A stretch of DNA of 64,000 bases, taken from positions 372,001-436,000 of the forward strand of contig NZ_JACLQD010000001.1 of assembly GCF_014243445.1 (NCBI RefSeq), read 5' to 3'. A program made the position numbers and the translations under genes. The notes beneath the pieces are model-generated. The model was not told the DNA's origin. It saw only the letters and a list, made by a program, of their open reading frames with translations, and searched no databases. The DNA comes from Paragemmobacter straminiformis (GTDB lineage: Bacteria; Pseudomonadota; Alphaproteobacteria; Rhodobacterales; Rhodobacteraceae). This document shows, one piece after another, positions 36,714 to 46,195 of this stretch (positions are counted from its first letter, which is position 1; each line of letters begins with the position of its first letter).

Positions 36714-37472
36714 ATGATTTCGGAACGCGATACGATGTCGGGCCTCGCCAAGGGGCTTGCCGTGATCGAAACCTTCGCCGCCGACCGGCCGCGCCAGTCG
36801 ATCAGCCAGGTGGCCGAGGCAAGCGGCCTCGACCGCGCCACGGCGCGGCGCTGCCTGCTCACCCTCGCCCAGCAAGGCTATGCCGATTACGACGGCAAGT
36901 TCTTCACCCTGACCCCGCGCGTGCTGCGCCTTGGCAGCGCCTGCCTTGCGACGATGCCCTTGCCGCAGATCGTGCAACCCCTGCTCGACCGCCTGTCGGA
37001 CGAGATTGGCGAAAGCTCCTCGGTCTCGATCCTCGACGGCGGGGAAATCGTCTATGTGGCGCGGGCGGCGCAGCGCAAGGTCATGTCCATCGCGCTCATG
37101 CCCGGCTCGCGGCTTCCGGCCTATTGCACCTCGATGGGGCGCGTCCTGCTCGCAGGCCTGCCCGAAGCCGAGGCCCGCGCCCTGCTTGGCACGGCCCCGC
37201 TGCCCGCCCGCACGCAGCACACGCTGACCGAACCCGCCGCGATCCTGCGGGAATTGGAACAGGCCCGCGCGCAGGGCTACGCCTGCATCGACCAAGAGGT
37301 CGAAACCGGCCTGCGCTCGCTCGCCGTGCCGCTGGCCGACAGACGCGGCAAAACCGTCGCCGCGCTGAATGTCGGCTTTCCTGCGGGACCGGAACAGATG
37401 TCCGACGCCACCGCCCGCCTGCTGCCCCACCTGCAAAACGTCGCCCGCGAACTGCGCGGCAGCCTCGGCTGA
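36714..37472 (+). CDS. pcaR: IclR-family regulator of the 3-oxoadipate pathway
   Basis: A 252-residue IclR protein of the PcaR/PobR branch: N-terminal winged helix (ISQVAEASGLDRATARRCLLTL) and effector domain with YVARAAQRKVMSIALMPGSRLPAYCTSMGRVLLA. PcaR usually activates pca genes in response to 3-oxoadipate. Divergent from pcaIJF with the dyad between. Confidence 0.92.
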   Translation: MISERDTMSGLAKGLAVIETFAADRPRQSISQVAEASGLDRATARRCLLTLAQQGYADYDGKFFTLTPRVLRLGSACLATMPLPQIVQPLLDRLSDEIGESSSVSILDGGEIVYVARAAQRKVMSIALMPGSRLPAYCTSMGRVLLAGLPEAEARALLGTAPLPARTQHTLTEPAAILRELEQARAQGYACIDQEVETGLRSLAVPLADRRGKTVAALNVGFPAGPEQMSDATARLLPHLQNVARELRGSLG

Positions 37473-37559
37473 CCGCAGGGCTGAACCCCCCGCCCACGGC
37501 GATTTCCACCACCAAAGGCGGCAGCCTGCATCTGCACAGGCGTAGGGATTTTGAGGAAA

Positions 37560-37636
37560 TGGCGGACCCGGAGCGATTCGAACGCCCGACCCTCAGATTC
37601 GTAGTCTGATGCTCTATCCAGCTGAGCTACGGGTCC
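37560..37636 (-). tRNA. tRNA-Arg (anticodon ACG)
   Basis: A 77-nt gene on the minus strand. Acceptor arms GGACCCG and CGGGTCC, D-arm AGCTCAGCTGGATAGAGC, anticodon loop CTACGAA between TCAGA and TCTGA, T-arm with GTTCGAATC. CCA is encoded. The A34 would be deaminated to inosine by TadA to read CGU, CGC and CGA. Confidence 0.97.
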
Positions 37637-37648
37637 GTCTTGGGGCAG

Positions 37649-37677
37649 CGTTTAGCCCCGCCTCGCGGGGGTTGCAA
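37649..37677 (-). promoter_or_regulatory. Promoter of tRNA-Arg
   Basis: Minus strand TTGCAA (37677-37672), 17-bp spacer, TAAACG (37654-37649). Transcription would start about 6 nt before the tRNA 5' end. The spacer contains a CCCCGC/GCGGGG dyad that may also serve as the end of the neighbouring kinase gene. Confidence 0.65.
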
Positions 37678-37686
37678 GGGATAAAA

Positions 37687-39162
37687 TCACGCCTGATCAC
37701 TCTCTCCGCCCAAGACCCGTTTCGGCAGGTGGATCATGAACTCGGTCCCCTCGGCATCGCTGCGGGCAAGCTCGAGCCGCCCGCCATGCCCGCGCACCAG
37801 TTCGGACGCGATGGCAAGCCCCAGCCCCGTGCCCCCCTTGCGCGCCCCGCCCTGAAAGGCGGAAAACAGGTGTTCGCGGGCCTTCGGCGGCAGGCCCGGC
37901 CCCGTATCACCGACACGGATCCACCATTCGGATTCGTCCTCGCCCCCCGCGATTTCGATGGTTCCGGGCTGGCCGACGGCCTCGATCGCCTGCCGCGCAT
38001 TGCGCAGCAGATTGCCCAGCACGCGGTGCAGCTGTTCGCCATCGGCGCGGATCACCAACCCCGCAGGCACGTCGATCACGCATGAGACGAGGCCGGGTTC
38101 GGCGCCCAGCCCCTCGCCCCCCAGCCCTTCCCCCTCGACCACCTCTTCGGCCAGCACCCGCAGGGGCAGCCGCTTCAGCTGCGGCGGCGGCTCCTCGGCC
38201 TTGCCGAAGGCCAGCGTCGATTCGCACAAGGACACCGCGCGCGAGATCGACCCCACCAGCTTGGGCGCCGCCCGCGCCACCGCCGGATCGGCGCTGATCT
38301 CCAGACGGTCGGCGAAAAGCTGCGCCGTGGTCAGGATGTTGCGCAGATCGTGGCTGATCTTGGCCACCGCCCCGCCCAATTGCGCCAGCCGTTCCTTTTG
38401 CCGCAAGGCCCCCGTCAGTTGCGTCTGCATCTGCGCCAGCGCCTCTTCCGCCACCCGCAATTCCACCACCCCGGCCGAGGGCGTGATCACCCGCCGCGCA
38501 TCCTCGGGCGCTTCGGCATAGGCCGACATATGGCGCACCACGCGACGGATCGGGGCCACCAGCAGCCGCTGCACCGCCAGAAACAGCAAAAAGGCCGTCA
38601 CCGCCGAAATCAATGCCGACAGGAACAGGATGCGCAGCCCGTATTCCGCCATCGCCTTGCGCAGCGGCCCCGTCTCCATCGTGATCTCGATCAGCAAACC
38701 CGCGTCCTGCACCGGATTGCCGATCACGCGGATCACACGGTTCTCGCGGTCGACAAGCACCTGTGCCGCATCGCGGATCAGCTCCCAAGGCCCCGCCTGC
38801 CGCAGGTCATATGTGGCGCTGATCGGCTGCGGAATCGGCGAGGACAGCGCCAGTTGCCGCACCTCGTCGCGCCGCAGCACCACGTTGAACACCTCGGCAT
38901 TCTTCAGAAGCTCGGTTTCCAGCGAGGCGCTGACCTTGGCATCGTCCGTCGCCAGCAGCGCGAGCGAGGCGATCTGCGCCTTCTCCAGCCGCAGCAAAAG
39001 ATAGTCGGCACGGAAACGGGCGACCGAGGGCACGAAGATCAGCACTTCGGCCAGCATGACGAAGGCCATCGTCAGCAGCAGGAACCGCCCCGACAGCGTG
39101 TTCAGAAAGCCGCGCCCCCGCAGTTCCACCGATGCCCTACCCCGCCAAAGCCGTGGTCGCAC
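37687..39162 (-). CDS. HAMP-domain sensor histidine kinase (orphan)
   Basis: About 491 residues: a membrane segment near 28-50, a periplasmic region of about 120 residues, a second segment (about 178-200), HAMP-like linker, and a HisKA domain with KISHDLRNILTTAQ. The ATPase domain has NLLRNARQAI and GDTGPGLP, then GGTGLGLAI. No response regulator is adjacent. The start is a GTG at 39162; another GTG at 39129 is possible. Signal and partner unknown. Confidence 0.88.
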   Translation of the reverse strand: MRPRLWRGRASVELRGRGFLNTLSGRFLLLTMAFVMLAEVLIFVPSVARFRADYLLLRLEKAQIASLALLATDDAKVSASLETELLKNAEVFNVVLRRDEVRQLALSSPIPQPISATYDLRQAGPWELIRDAAQVLVDRENRVIRVIGNPVQDAGLLIEITMETGPLRKAMAEYGLRILFLSALISAVTAFLLFLAVQRLLVAPIRRVVRHMSAYAEAPEDARRVITPSAGVVELRVAEEALAQMQTQLTGALRQKERLAQLGGAVAKISHDLRNILTTAQLFADRLEISADPAVARAAPKLVGSISRAVSLCESTLAFGKAEEPPPQLKRLPLRVLAEEVVEGEGLGGEGLGAEPGLVSCVIDVPAGLVIRADGEQLHRVLGNLLRNARQAIEAVGQPGTIEIAGGEDESEWWIRVGDTGPGLPPKAREHLFSAFQGGARKGGTGLGLAIASELVRGHGGRLELARSDAEGTEFMIHLPKRVLGGESDQA

Positions 39163-39230
39163 ATGCCACCACCCTCATAGGGTGCAGCCTTAGCAAAGAG
39201 TTGCACGGAAAGACAGACGTAAGCCCCGCC

Positions 39231-40649
39231 CTAGGGCAGGCGCTGCACCAGCCCCACAAGGCGCCGCAGCAAGGGGTTGGCGAACAGTTTCGGCGCGAAA
39301 TAGGCCCCCGCCGCGCGCTTTGCCAGTTCCGCCAGCGTCGGATAGGGCAGCACCACGCCCGCCAGCGCCGAAACCTTCAGCCGCTGCGAAACCGCCAGCG
39401 CCAGCGGGGCGATCACCTCGCCCGCCCCGGCACCCACGACCGTCGCGCCGATGACGCGCCCGCGCACCACCAGCAGCTTGGCAAAACCCTCGGTCTGGCC
39501 CGCCGTGATCGCGCGGTCATTGCCCGCATAGTCGGCCCGCGCCACCGTCAGGGCAGCGCCATGCGCCTTGCGCGCCTCGGCCTCGGTCGGCCCCACCTGC
39601 GCCAGTTCGGGGTCGGCGAATGTCACGCGCGGAATGTGGTCGCCCCGCGCCCTCGCAGGCAGGCCCAGCACCGCCTGCCGGATCACCACGCCCGCCTGAT
39701 AGGCCGCCAGATGGGTAAACTGCCCCTTCCCCGCCGCGTCTCCGATCGCATAGACCCGCCGGTTGCTGACCGACCGCAACCCCGCCCCGACGGCAACGCC
39801 GCCCTTGTCATGCACCACGCCCCCCGCCAGCAGGTCAAGCCGCCCCAGCGCCGCCTGCCGCCCCGCCGCCACCAAGAGATGCGTCCCCGTCAGTGTCCGC
39901 CCGTCCGACAGCACCGCCTCGACCCCCGGCGCAACCGCGCGCAGCCGCACGATGCCCGCGCCCTCGACGATCTCGACCCCCTCGGCCCGCAAGCGCCCCG
40001 CCACCACCGCCGCCGCCTCGGCATCCTCGCGCCCGAGGCAGCGCCCCGCCTCGATCACCGTCACCGCACAGCCCAGCCGCCGATGCGCCTGCGCCATCTC
40101 GATCCCGATCGGCCCGCCCCCCAGCACCAGCAGATGCGCGGGCCGCTCGCGGCTCTGGAACAGCGTCTCGTTCGTCATCATCGGCACCGTGTCGATGCCC
40201 GGAATATCCGGCACCACCGCCCGCGACCCCGTGGCGATGACGAAGCGTCGCGCCTGCACCGTCACCTCGCCCACCACGATCTCGCGCGCCGAGGTGAACC
40301 GCGCCCAGCCCCGCAGCACCCGGCAGCCCAGCCCCTCGAACCGCTCGGCGCTGTCATGGTGGGCGATCTGCCCGATCACATCGGCCACGCGGTCCTTGAC
40401 CGCCCCGAAATCGACCGTAGGCTCGACCGCTGCCATGCCATAGGCCGCAGCCCCCCGCATCGCCTGCGCCACATGGGCCGAGGCGATCATCGCCTTCGAC
40501 GGCACGCAACCCGTGTTCAGACAGTCTCCGCCCATGTGGTCGCCCTCGACCAGCACGACGCGCGCGCCCATCTGCACCGCCCCCGCCGCCACCGACAACC
40601 CGCCCGACCCCGCGCCGATCACGCAGATATCCGTCCTGATCCGTTCCAT
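39231..40649 (-). CDS. Flavin disulfide reductase (dihydrolipoamide dehydrogenase/mercuric reductase-like)
   Basis: A 472-residue pyridine nucleotide-disulfide oxidoreductase: FAD motif VIGAGSGGLSVA (10-21), redox cysteines C43 and C48 in GGDCLNTGCVPSK, NAD(P)-binding GGGPIGIEMAQ, and a dimerisation domain. It lacks the N-terminal metal-binding domain of mercuric reductases and is not next to a 2-oxoacid dehydrogenase complex. It follows a TVP38-family membrane protein gene by two bases, a pairing known from other bacteria; substrate unclear. Confidence 0.88.
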   Translation of the reverse strand: MERIRTDICVIGAGSGGLSVAAGAVQMGARVVLVEGDHMGGDCLNTGCVPSKAMIASAHVAQAMRGAAAYGMAAVEPTVDFGAVKDRVADVIGQIAHHDSAERFEGLGCRVLRGWARFTSAREIVVGEVTVQARRFVIATGSRAVVPDIPGIDTVPMMTNETLFQSRERPAHLLVLGGGPIGIEMAQAHRRLGCAVTVIEAGRCLGREDAEAAAVVAGRLRAEGVEIVEGAGIVRLRAVAPGVEAVLSDGRTLTGTHLLVAAGRQAALGRLDLLAGGVVHDKGGVAVGAGLRSVSNRRVYAIGDAAGKGQFTHLAAYQAGVVIRQAVLGLPARARGDHIPRVTFADPELAQVGPTEAEARKAHGAALTVARADYAGNDRAITAGQTEGFAKLLVVRGRVIGATVVGAGAGEVIAPLALAVSQRLKVSALAGVVLPYPTLAELAKRAAGAYFAPKLFANPLLRRLVGLVQRLP

Positions 40650-40651
40650 CC

Positions 40652-41401
40652 CTACCCCTTACCTTGCCGCCGGTTCCGCCATGTCCGAATCACGATGGGC
40701 AGGATGCCCAGCACCACCAACCCCGCCACCGGCCCCGCCACCGCCGGGCGCAGAAAGACCGACAGATCCGGCATCCCGCCCACCTCGAACACCTCGCCCA
40801 GCCCCGACCCGACCGAGGTCAACACCAGCGCCCCCGGCAAAATCCCCAGAACGGTCGTCACCGCGAATTTCGGGAACGAGATGTTCAGCAGCGCCGGCAA
40901 CAGGTTCGCCACGAAAAACGGCACGACGGGGGTGACCCGCATCAGGAACAGCACTTCCCATTCATTCGCCGCCAGCGCCGCCCGCACCCGCGCCACGCGC
41001 CCGCCCTGCGCCGCGATCCTCGCCTCGAGCCCCGCGCCAAAGCCCGCGCGCACCGCCAGAAACAGCGCCATCGCGCCCAGACTGGCCGCGAACAGGTTGA
41101 ACAGAACCCCCGGAAACAGCCCGAACAGGAAGCCGCCCGTCAGGGTGGCCATCGTGGCACCGGGCAGGCTGAAGGCGACGATGCCGACATAGGCCAGCAC
41201 GAACCCCGCCACGCAGGCCGCGTAATGCGCATCGCGAAAGGCCAGCAATCCGGCCCTGTGCCGGGCAAGCGCCTCGAATCCCAGCGCATCGCGGAACCAG
41301 ATGCCGCCGACCAGCGCCACCGCCAGAAGCACCAGGGCGGGAATCACACGCCAGGGGCGCGGCGCTTGGGCAGGATCGGGCGGCAAAGGCATGCGTGTCA
41401 T
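40652..41401 (-). CDS. TVP38/TMEM64 (DedA-like) membrane protein
   Basis: A 249-residue protein with about six hydrophobic segments and the SNARE-associated/VTT domain, including [18 protein letters not shown] and [13 protein letters not shown], the family hallmarks. VTT proteins are linked to lipid or ion handling across the membrane. Two bases separate it from the flavin disulfide reductase, so the two probably act together. Confidence 0.9.
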   Translation of the reverse strand: MTRMPLPPDPAQAPRPWRVIPALVLLAVALVGGIWFRDALGFEALARHRAGLLAFRDAHYAACVAGFVLAYVGIVAFSLPGATMATLTGGFLFGLFPGVLFNLFAASLGAMALFLAVRAGFGAGLEARIAAQGGRVARVRAALAANEWEVLFLMRVTPVVPFFVANLLPALLNISFPKFAVTTVLGILPGALVLTSVGSGLGEVFEVGGMPDLSVFLRPAVAGPVAGLVVLGILPIVIRTWRNRRQGKG

Positions 41402-41519
41402 GGCGCTCAGGATGGCCCTTTCCCGCCCATTGCGCCAGATGTGTCACCAAGGCTTGACCATGCCGCGCAGGCCGCAGGCCCGCGATGCGTTTTCTTGCCC
41501 GAAATCCGCATCCCTTGCG

Positions 41520-41548
41520 TTGACTTGGGCCGCGACCGACCGTAAAGG
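41520..41548 (+). promoter_or_regulatory. Promoter of rpmH-rnpA-yidD
   Basis: TTGACT (41520-41525), 17-bp spacer, TAAAGG (41543-41548), about 70 bp before the rpmH start. A small AATCCG/CGGATT hairpin (41575-41588) lies in the leader. Confidence 0.6.
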
Positions 41549-41618
41549 ACGGTTCTCGAATAAAGCGGCGCTCGAATCCGTTCGGATTTGCGTTGCGTTG
41601 ACAATACGGAGAGCCGCA

Positions 41619-41753
41619 ATGAAGCGCACTTACCAACCGTCGAACCTGGTCCGCAAGCGCCGCCACGGGTTCCGCGCCCGCATGGCGACCAAAGGGGGCC
41701 GTCTTGTGCTGGCCGCCCGCCGCGCCAAGGGCCGCAAGCGCCTGTCCGCCTGA
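41619..41753 (+). CDS. rpmH: 50S ribosomal protein L34
   Basis: The 44-residue L34, [20 protein letters not shown] and onwards, fully typical. Followed by rnpA after 42 bp containing a 14-bp GGCCCC/GGGGCC palindrome (41765-41778). The rpmH-rnpA-yidD order is ancestral. Confidence 0.98.
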   Translation: MKRTYQPSNLVRKRRHGFRARMATKGGRLVLAARRAKGRKRLSA

Positions 41754-41795
41754 TTTCGCGAACCGGCCCCGCGGGGCCACAATGCGGATGACGTC

Positions 41796-42215
41796 ATGAC
41801 ACCGCCGGAGGAAACGGGCCAAGGCATCAGCGCCGATGCGCCCGGGGTTCCCCCGGCGGTTTCGCTTTGCCCTCTCGAAACACTTCGCAACCGCCCGGAT
41901 TTCCTGCGCGCCGCCTCGGCGCGGCGTCAGGGCACGGGCGGCTTCCTGCTGCAAGCCCGCGATCGCCACGATGCCAGCGCCGCAGTGCGCGTCGGCTTCA
42001 CCGCCTCGAAAAAGATCGGCAACGCGGTTTTCCGCAACCGCGCCAAGCGCCGCCTGCGCGAAGTGGCCCGCGCCCTTCTGCCCGCACGGGCCAGACCGGG
42101 CTGGGACTATGTCCTCGTCGCCCGCCCGCATGCCACCGTCAGCCGCGATTTCACCGACCTTCTGGCCGATCTGGAAACCGCCCTGCGCTCGGTCCACCGC
42201 GAGGGCGGGGCGTGA
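41796..42215 (+). CDS. rnpA: Ribonuclease P protein component
   Basis: A 139-residue RNase P protein with the RNA-binding motif [11 protein letters not shown], preceded by [13 protein letters not shown]. The N-terminus is about 20 residues longer than usual, Pro/Glu-rich. Assists the RnpB ribozyme in removing tRNA 5' leaders. Overlaps yidD by GTGA. Confidence 0.95.
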   Translation: MTPPEETGQGISADAPGVPPAVSLCPLETLRNRPDFLRAASARRQGTGGFLLQARDRHDASAAVRVGFTASKKIGNAVFRNRAKRRLREVARALLPARARPGWDYVLVARPHATVSRDFTDLLADLETALRSVHREGGA

Positions 42216-42463
42216 CCCCGCTCGCCCGCGCCCTTGCCCTGCCGGTTCGGGCCTACCGCCTGATCCTGTCGCCCTGGGTGGGTCACGGCTGCCGCTTCCA
42301 ACCCACCTGCTCGGCCTATGCCCTCGAGGCGCTCGAACGTCACGGCGGGCTGAAAGGCGGCGCCCTCACCCTGCACCGCCTCTGCCGCTGCCACCCTTGG
42401 GGCGGTCACGGCTATGATCCGGTCCCCGGATCGGACCCCGCGCACGACCGCGCCAAGGGCTGA
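42212..42463 (+). CDS. yidD: Membrane protein insertion efficiency factor YidD
   Basis: An 83-residue YidD with the family core [20 protein letters not shown] and [10 protein letters not shown], and the C-terminal [15 protein letters not shown] start overlapping the rnpA stop (GTGA). It aids Sec/YidC-dependent membrane insertion. Confidence 0.96.
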   Translation: MTPLARALALPVRAYRLILSPWVGHGCRFQPTCSAYALEALERHGGLKGGALTLHRLCRCHPWGGHGYDPVPGSDPAHDRAKG

Positions 42464-42473
42464 TCGCCCCCCC

Positions 42474-42500
42474 CTTCACCTTTGCCCAAATACTCCGGGG
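42474..42500 (-). repeat. Dispersed intergenic repeat copy
   Basis: CCTTCACC, TTTGCCCAAATACTC, CGGGG in inverted orientation, ten bases after yidD, between yidD and the convergent lipoprotein gene. Confidence 0.7.
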
Positions 42501-42553
42501 TCCGGGGCCGCGCCCCGGCGGGTTCCGCCACGCCCCGGCCCGAAGCGGGGCGG

Positions 42554-42572
42554 GAATTTTCGCAGAAAATTC
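42554..42572. terminator. GAATTTT hairpin between convergent genes
   Basis: GAATTTT (42554-42560), CGCAG loop, AAAATTC (42566-42572). It lies between yidD and the convergent DUF3833 lipoprotein gene and can end transcription from either side. Its loop CGCAG is identical to that of the inner hairpins at 51929-51986. Confidence 0.5.
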
Positions 42573-42611
42573 GTCCCTCCGAAAATCCGGCCCCGCCCGA
42601 ATCCGGCCCGT

Positions 42612-43169
42612 TCAGCGTTTCTCGAAGCTGATCGAGACATCCCCCACATCGACGCCCCAGCGCTTCATATAGGCGCGGTTGAACAGGTGCCGCTCGTCCT
42701 GCAACCACATCCAGTCGTCAAAGCCGACCCGCGTCACGCCGGTCTCGCCCCCGGCGCTCGGCACGGGCAGGTCGATGGTGTAGCGCCAGTTGAACCGGTC
42801 GCCCTTCTCCTGGCCCTTGGCAACGCCGATCACACCGGGCGCCGTCCCCTCCCAGGCCTGATCCGCCGTCACGGGGCCAACCTTGCGCAGGGTCCAGACG
42901 CGCTGCTCCGTCGATCCGTCCTCATAGACGAAATCCTCGACCAGCCGCAGCCGCTCGCCGTCCCAGTCGCCCGCGATCTGCACGGTGAATGACCGCCGCA
43001 CCGTGCCGAAGACATCCTGAAACTGCCCGCGCGCCACAAGCCGCCCGTCGAAAAACCGCTCAAGCGCGAAATCGCGCTCCGTCATCGCCGCATCGGTAAG
43101 CGCGGGTTTGCCCGTGCATCCCGCCAGAACCGCCATTCCCGCCAAAAGTCCCGCCAGCACCAGACGCAT
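42612..43169 (-). CDS. DUF3833 family lipoprotein
   Basis: A 185-residue lipoprotein: signal peptide with lipobox LAGC (cysteine about residue 18), then a DUF3833 domain with [13 protein letters not shown], the [15 protein letters not shown] stretch and [18 protein letters not shown] near the end. Function unknown; the fold is thought to be lipocalin-like. ATG 43169 is favoured by GAGGAG upstream; a GTG three codons earlier is possible. Confidence 0.85.
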   Translation of the reverse strand: MRLVLAGLLAGMAVLAGCTGKPALTDAAMTERDFALERFFDGRLVARGQFQDVFGTVRRSFTVQIAGDWDGERLRLVEDFVYEDGSTEQRVWTLRKVGPVTADQAWEGTAPGVIGVAKGQEKGDRFNWRYTIDLPVPSAGGETGVTRVGFDDWMWLQDERHLFNRAYMKRWGVDVGDVSISFEKR

Positions 43170-43276
43170 CGCATGCACTCCTCTTTCCCCTTATACGCAA
43201 AGACCCGCCCGCCGGATTGCCCAAAGCGCCGCGCTCTGGCATATCGGCCCCCTGCCCCCCGCCAGAAAGCCGCGCC

Positions 43277-44158
43277 ATGCTGGACGATTCCGACGACATC
43301 TCCGACGACATCCACCCGCTGTTCCACGGCGCGCCCTCCTCGACCGAATTCAAGAAACTGCGCAAACGCATCGTCCGGCAGGTGCGCGAAGCGATCGAGA
43401 CCTATGGCATGATCCAGCGCGACGCCAAATGGCTGGTGTGCCTGTCGGGCGGCAAGGACAGCTACACCCTGCTTGCCGTGCTGCACGAGCTGAAATGGCG
43501 CGGCCTCCTTCCGGTCGAGCTGCTCGCCTGCAACCTCGACCAGGGCCAGCCCGGCTTTCCCGCCACCGTCCTGCCCGAGTTTCTGACCCGCATGGGCGTT
43601 CCGCACCGGATCGAATATCAGGACACCTATTCCATCGTCGTCGACAAGGTGCCGCAGGGCCGCACCTATTGCGCGCTCTGCTCGCGGCTGCGGCGCGGCA
43701 ACCTCTACCGCATCGCGCGGGAAGAGGGCTGCTCGGCGGTCGTCCTCGGCCATCACCGCGACGACATCCTCGAAACCTTCTTCATGAACCTGTTCCACGG
43801 CGGCCGGCTGGCCTCGATGCCGCCGAAACTGGTGAACGAGGACGGCGACCTCATGCTCTTCCGCCCCCTCGCCTTTGTGGCCGAAGAGGATTGCGACAGA
43901 TTCGCCCGCGCCATGAACTACCCGATCATCCCCTGCGACCTCTGCGGCAGTCAGGAAGGGCTGCAACGCGTGCAGGTCAAGAAACTGCTCGACGACTGGG
44001 AAAGCCGCAGCCCCGGCCGCCGTCAGGTGATGTTCCGCGCGCTGATGAACGTGCGCCCGTCGCATCTGGCCGACCCGAACCTTTTCGATTTCCTCAACCT
44101 CGCCACGGGTGCCGCGCCTGAAGGTCCCGACGACGGCCTGCCGCCGCAATTGCGCTAG
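43277..44158 (+). CDS. ttcA: tRNA 2-thiocytidine biosynthesis protein TtcA
   Basis: A 293-residue ATP-pyrophosphatase with the PP-loop SGGKDS (57-62) and two CxxC pairs, C132/C135 (CALC) and C220/C223 (CDLC), that hold the [4Fe-4S] cluster. It makes s2C32 in certain tRNAs, arginine tRNAs among them. I chose ATG 43277 (MLDDSDD). A strong GC hairpin follows the stop. Confidence 0.95.
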   Translation: MLDDSDDISDDIHPLFHGAPSSTEFKKLRKRIVRQVREAIETYGMIQRDAKWLVCLSGGKDSYTLLAVLHELKWRGLLPVELLACNLDQGQPGFPATVLPEFLTRMGVPHRIEYQDTYSIVVDKVPQGRTYCALCSRLRRGNLYRIAREEGCSAVVLGHHRDDILETFFMNLFHGGRLASMPPKLVNEDGDLMLFRPLAFVAEEDCDRFARAMNYPIIPCDLCGSQEGLQRVQVKKLLDDWESRSPGRRQVMFRALMNVRPSHLADPNLFDFLNLATGAAPEGPDDGLPPQLR

Positions 44159-44166
44159 GCCGTGGA

Positions 44167-44189
44167 AAGGGGGGCTGTCCGCCCCCCTT
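44167..44189 (+). terminator. Terminator of ttcA
   Basis: AAGGGGGGC (44167-44175), TGTCC loop, GCCCCCCTT (44181-44189): a nine-pair stem just after the ttcA stop, followed by a copy of the dispersed repeat. Confidence 0.7.
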
Positions 44190-44191
44190 GA

Positions 44192-44223
44192 ACCCCCCGA
44201 GGATATTTGGACGAGCATGAAAG
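44192..44223 (+). repeat. Dispersed intergenic repeat copy
   Basis: ACCCCCCGAG, GATATTTGGACGAGCATGAA, AGG. Plus orientation, directly after the ttcA terminator and before yidC. Confidence 0.75.
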
Positions 44224-44350
44224 GCGCAGGCTCGGGAATAACCCAAGCGTGACCCGCCGGATGCGCGGCAGAAAGCCCAAAGCCCTTGACCTTTGGCCCC
44301 CCTTCTGTTGAAGCACCGCAGACCCAATTTCACGAATGGCGGCGGTCCCG

Positions 44351-46195
44351 ATGGACGATCAGAACAAGAACCTTCTCCTTGCAACCGTGCTGAGCTTCCT
44401 TGTGATCCTCGGCTGGTTCTTCTTCTTCCCGCCGGCAGATCCGGCGGTGGACCCCAACGCCCCGCTGACGGCCGTGACCGAGGCCGAGGCCCCCGCCCCC
44501 GCCGCCACGGGTGCGGCGACAGCCCCGGCCACCACCGAGGTGGCAGAACCCCTGCCCGAAGCGCCCCGTCTGACCGTCGACACCCCGCGTCTGGCCGGTT
44601 CGATCTCGTTGCTGGGCGGGCGGATCGACGATCTGTCGCTGAAAACCTATCGCGAAACGCTCGACCCCGCCTCGCCGATGGTGCGGCTTCTGTCGCCCGT
44701 GGGTCAGGAACATCCCTATTACGCGGTATTCGGCTGGGGCCCCGGCCAGGGCACCGCGGCCGAAGACCTGCCGAACGCCAAGACCGAATGGAAGATCGCC
44801 AAGGGCGGCACCCTTTCGCCCGACCAGCCCGTCACACTGACCTGGGCGAATGGCAAAGGCCTGACCTTCACGCGCGAAATCTCGGTCGATGACCGTTTCA
44901 TGTTCACCGTCACCGACACGGTCGCGAACACGGGCACGGCCGCCGCCTCGCTGTTCCCCTATGGCATCGTCGCCCGCCACGGCAAACCCGCCGGCCTGCA
45001 GGGCTTTTACCTGCTGCACGAAGGCGTCGTGGGCCGCACCGACGGCAAACTGACCGAACAGAAATACAAGGACATCGAAAAGCTTCCCGCCGTCGAACGC
45101 GAAGGCGCGCAGGCCGAGGTTCTGGATGCCACGGCCGATGGCTGGATCGGCTTTACCGACAAATACTGGATGACCACGCTGATCCCCGAACAGGGCCAGC
45201 CCTTCACCGCCGTCACCAAATTCGTCCCCTCCGCCAGCATCTACCAGACCGAGACGCGCCACCCCGTCCAGACCGTCGAGGCCGGTGCCACCATCACCTC
45301 GACCACCCGGCTGTTTGCCGGTGCCAAGGAATGGGAAACGATCAAATCCTATCAGGACGACTCGAACGTCCCGGGCTTCATCGACTCCATCGACTGGGGC
45401 TGGTTCTTCTTCTTCACCAAGCCGATCTTCACCGTCCTGCATTTCCTGCACGGCTTCATCGGCAACATGGGTCTTGCGATCATCGCCCTGACCTTCGTGC
45501 TGAAACTGCTCGTCCTGCCCCTGGCCTACAAATCCTACGTCTCGATGGCCAAGATGAAAGAGCTGCAACCCGAACTCGAGGCGCTGAAAGAGCGCGTGGG
45601 CGAGGACAAGCAGAAACTCCAGCGCGAGATGATGCAGCTTTACAAAGAGAAAAAGGTCAATCCGGCGGCGGGCTGCCTGCCCATCCTGATCCAGATCCCG
45701 ATCTTCTTCTCGCTCTACAAGGTGATCTTCGTCACCATCGAACTGCGCCACGCGCCGTTCTTCGGCTGGCTCAACGACCTGTCGGCCCCCGATCCGTCGT
45801 CGCTTTACAACCTCTTCGGCCTGCTGCCCTGGGCCGCGCCGGCGCATCCCTCGCTGATGGCGACGATCTTCATCGGCGCGCTGCCGATCCTGCTCGGCAT
45901 CACCATGTGGCTGCAGCAAAAGCTGAACCCCGCGCCCGCCGATCCGGTGCAGCAGCAGATCTTCAGCTACATGCCCTGGATCTTCATGTTCATGCTGGGC
46001 GGCTTCGCATCGGGCCTCGTGGTCTACTGGATCACGAACAACCTGATCACCTTTACCCAGCAATACCTGATCATGCGCAGCCACGGCCACAAGCCCGACA
46101 TCTTCGGCAACATCAAGTCGAGCTTCCGCAAGAAGCCCGCCGCCGCCGTGGCCGCCAACAAGCCGACCGCGCCCAAGGGCAAGGCCAAGAAATGA
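44351..46195 (+). CDS. yidC: Membrane protein insertase YidC
   Basis: A 614-residue YidC of the Gram-negative type: N-terminal segment (about 8-26, FLVILGWFFFFP), a large periplasmic domain (to about 345), then the five-segment insertase core with NPAAGCLPILIQIPIFFSLY and a basic C-terminal tail that can bind ribosomes. The MDDQNKN start at 44351 is conserved in the family and preferred to ATG 44336. Overlaps a MOSC gene by ATGA. Confidence 0.97.
   Translation: MDDQNKNLLLATVLSFLVILGWFFFFPPADPAVDPNAPLTAVTEAEAPAPAATGAATAPATTEVAEPLPEAPRLTVDTPRLAGSISLLGGRIDDLSLKTYRETLDPASPMVRLLSPVGQEHPYYAVFGWGPGQGTAAEDLPNAKTEWKIAKGGTLSPDQPVTLTWANGKGLTFTREISVDDRFMFTVTDTVANTGTAAASLFPYGIVARHGKPAGLQGFYLLHEGVVGRTDGKLTEQKYKDIEKLPAVEREGAQAEVLDATADGWIGFTDKYWMTTLIPEQGQPFTAVTKFVPSASIYQTETRHPVQTVEAGATITSTTRLFAGAKEWETIKSYQDDSNVPGFIDSIDWGWFFFFTKPIFTVLHFLHGFIGNMGLAIIALTFVLKLLVLPLAYKSYVSMAKMKELQPELEALKERVGEDKQKLQREMMQLYKEKKVNPAAGCLPILIQIPIFFSLYKVIFVTIELRHAPFFGWLNDLSAPDPSSLYNLFGLLPWAAPAHPSLMATIFIGALPILLGITMWLQQKLNPAPADPVQQQIFSYMPWIFMFMLGGFASGLVVYWITNNLITFTQQYLIMRSHGHKPDIFGNIKSSFRKKPAAAVAANKPTAPKGKAKK

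Noticed and set aside
39231-40649. Mercuric reductase assignment
   Set aside because: No metal-binding N-terminal domain, no C-terminal cysteine pair and no mer genes nearby.
41575-41618. Possible replication origin near rpmH
   Set aside because: rpmH lies near oriC in some bacteria, but I see no DnaA-box cluster, no AT-rich unwinding region and no dnaA gene.
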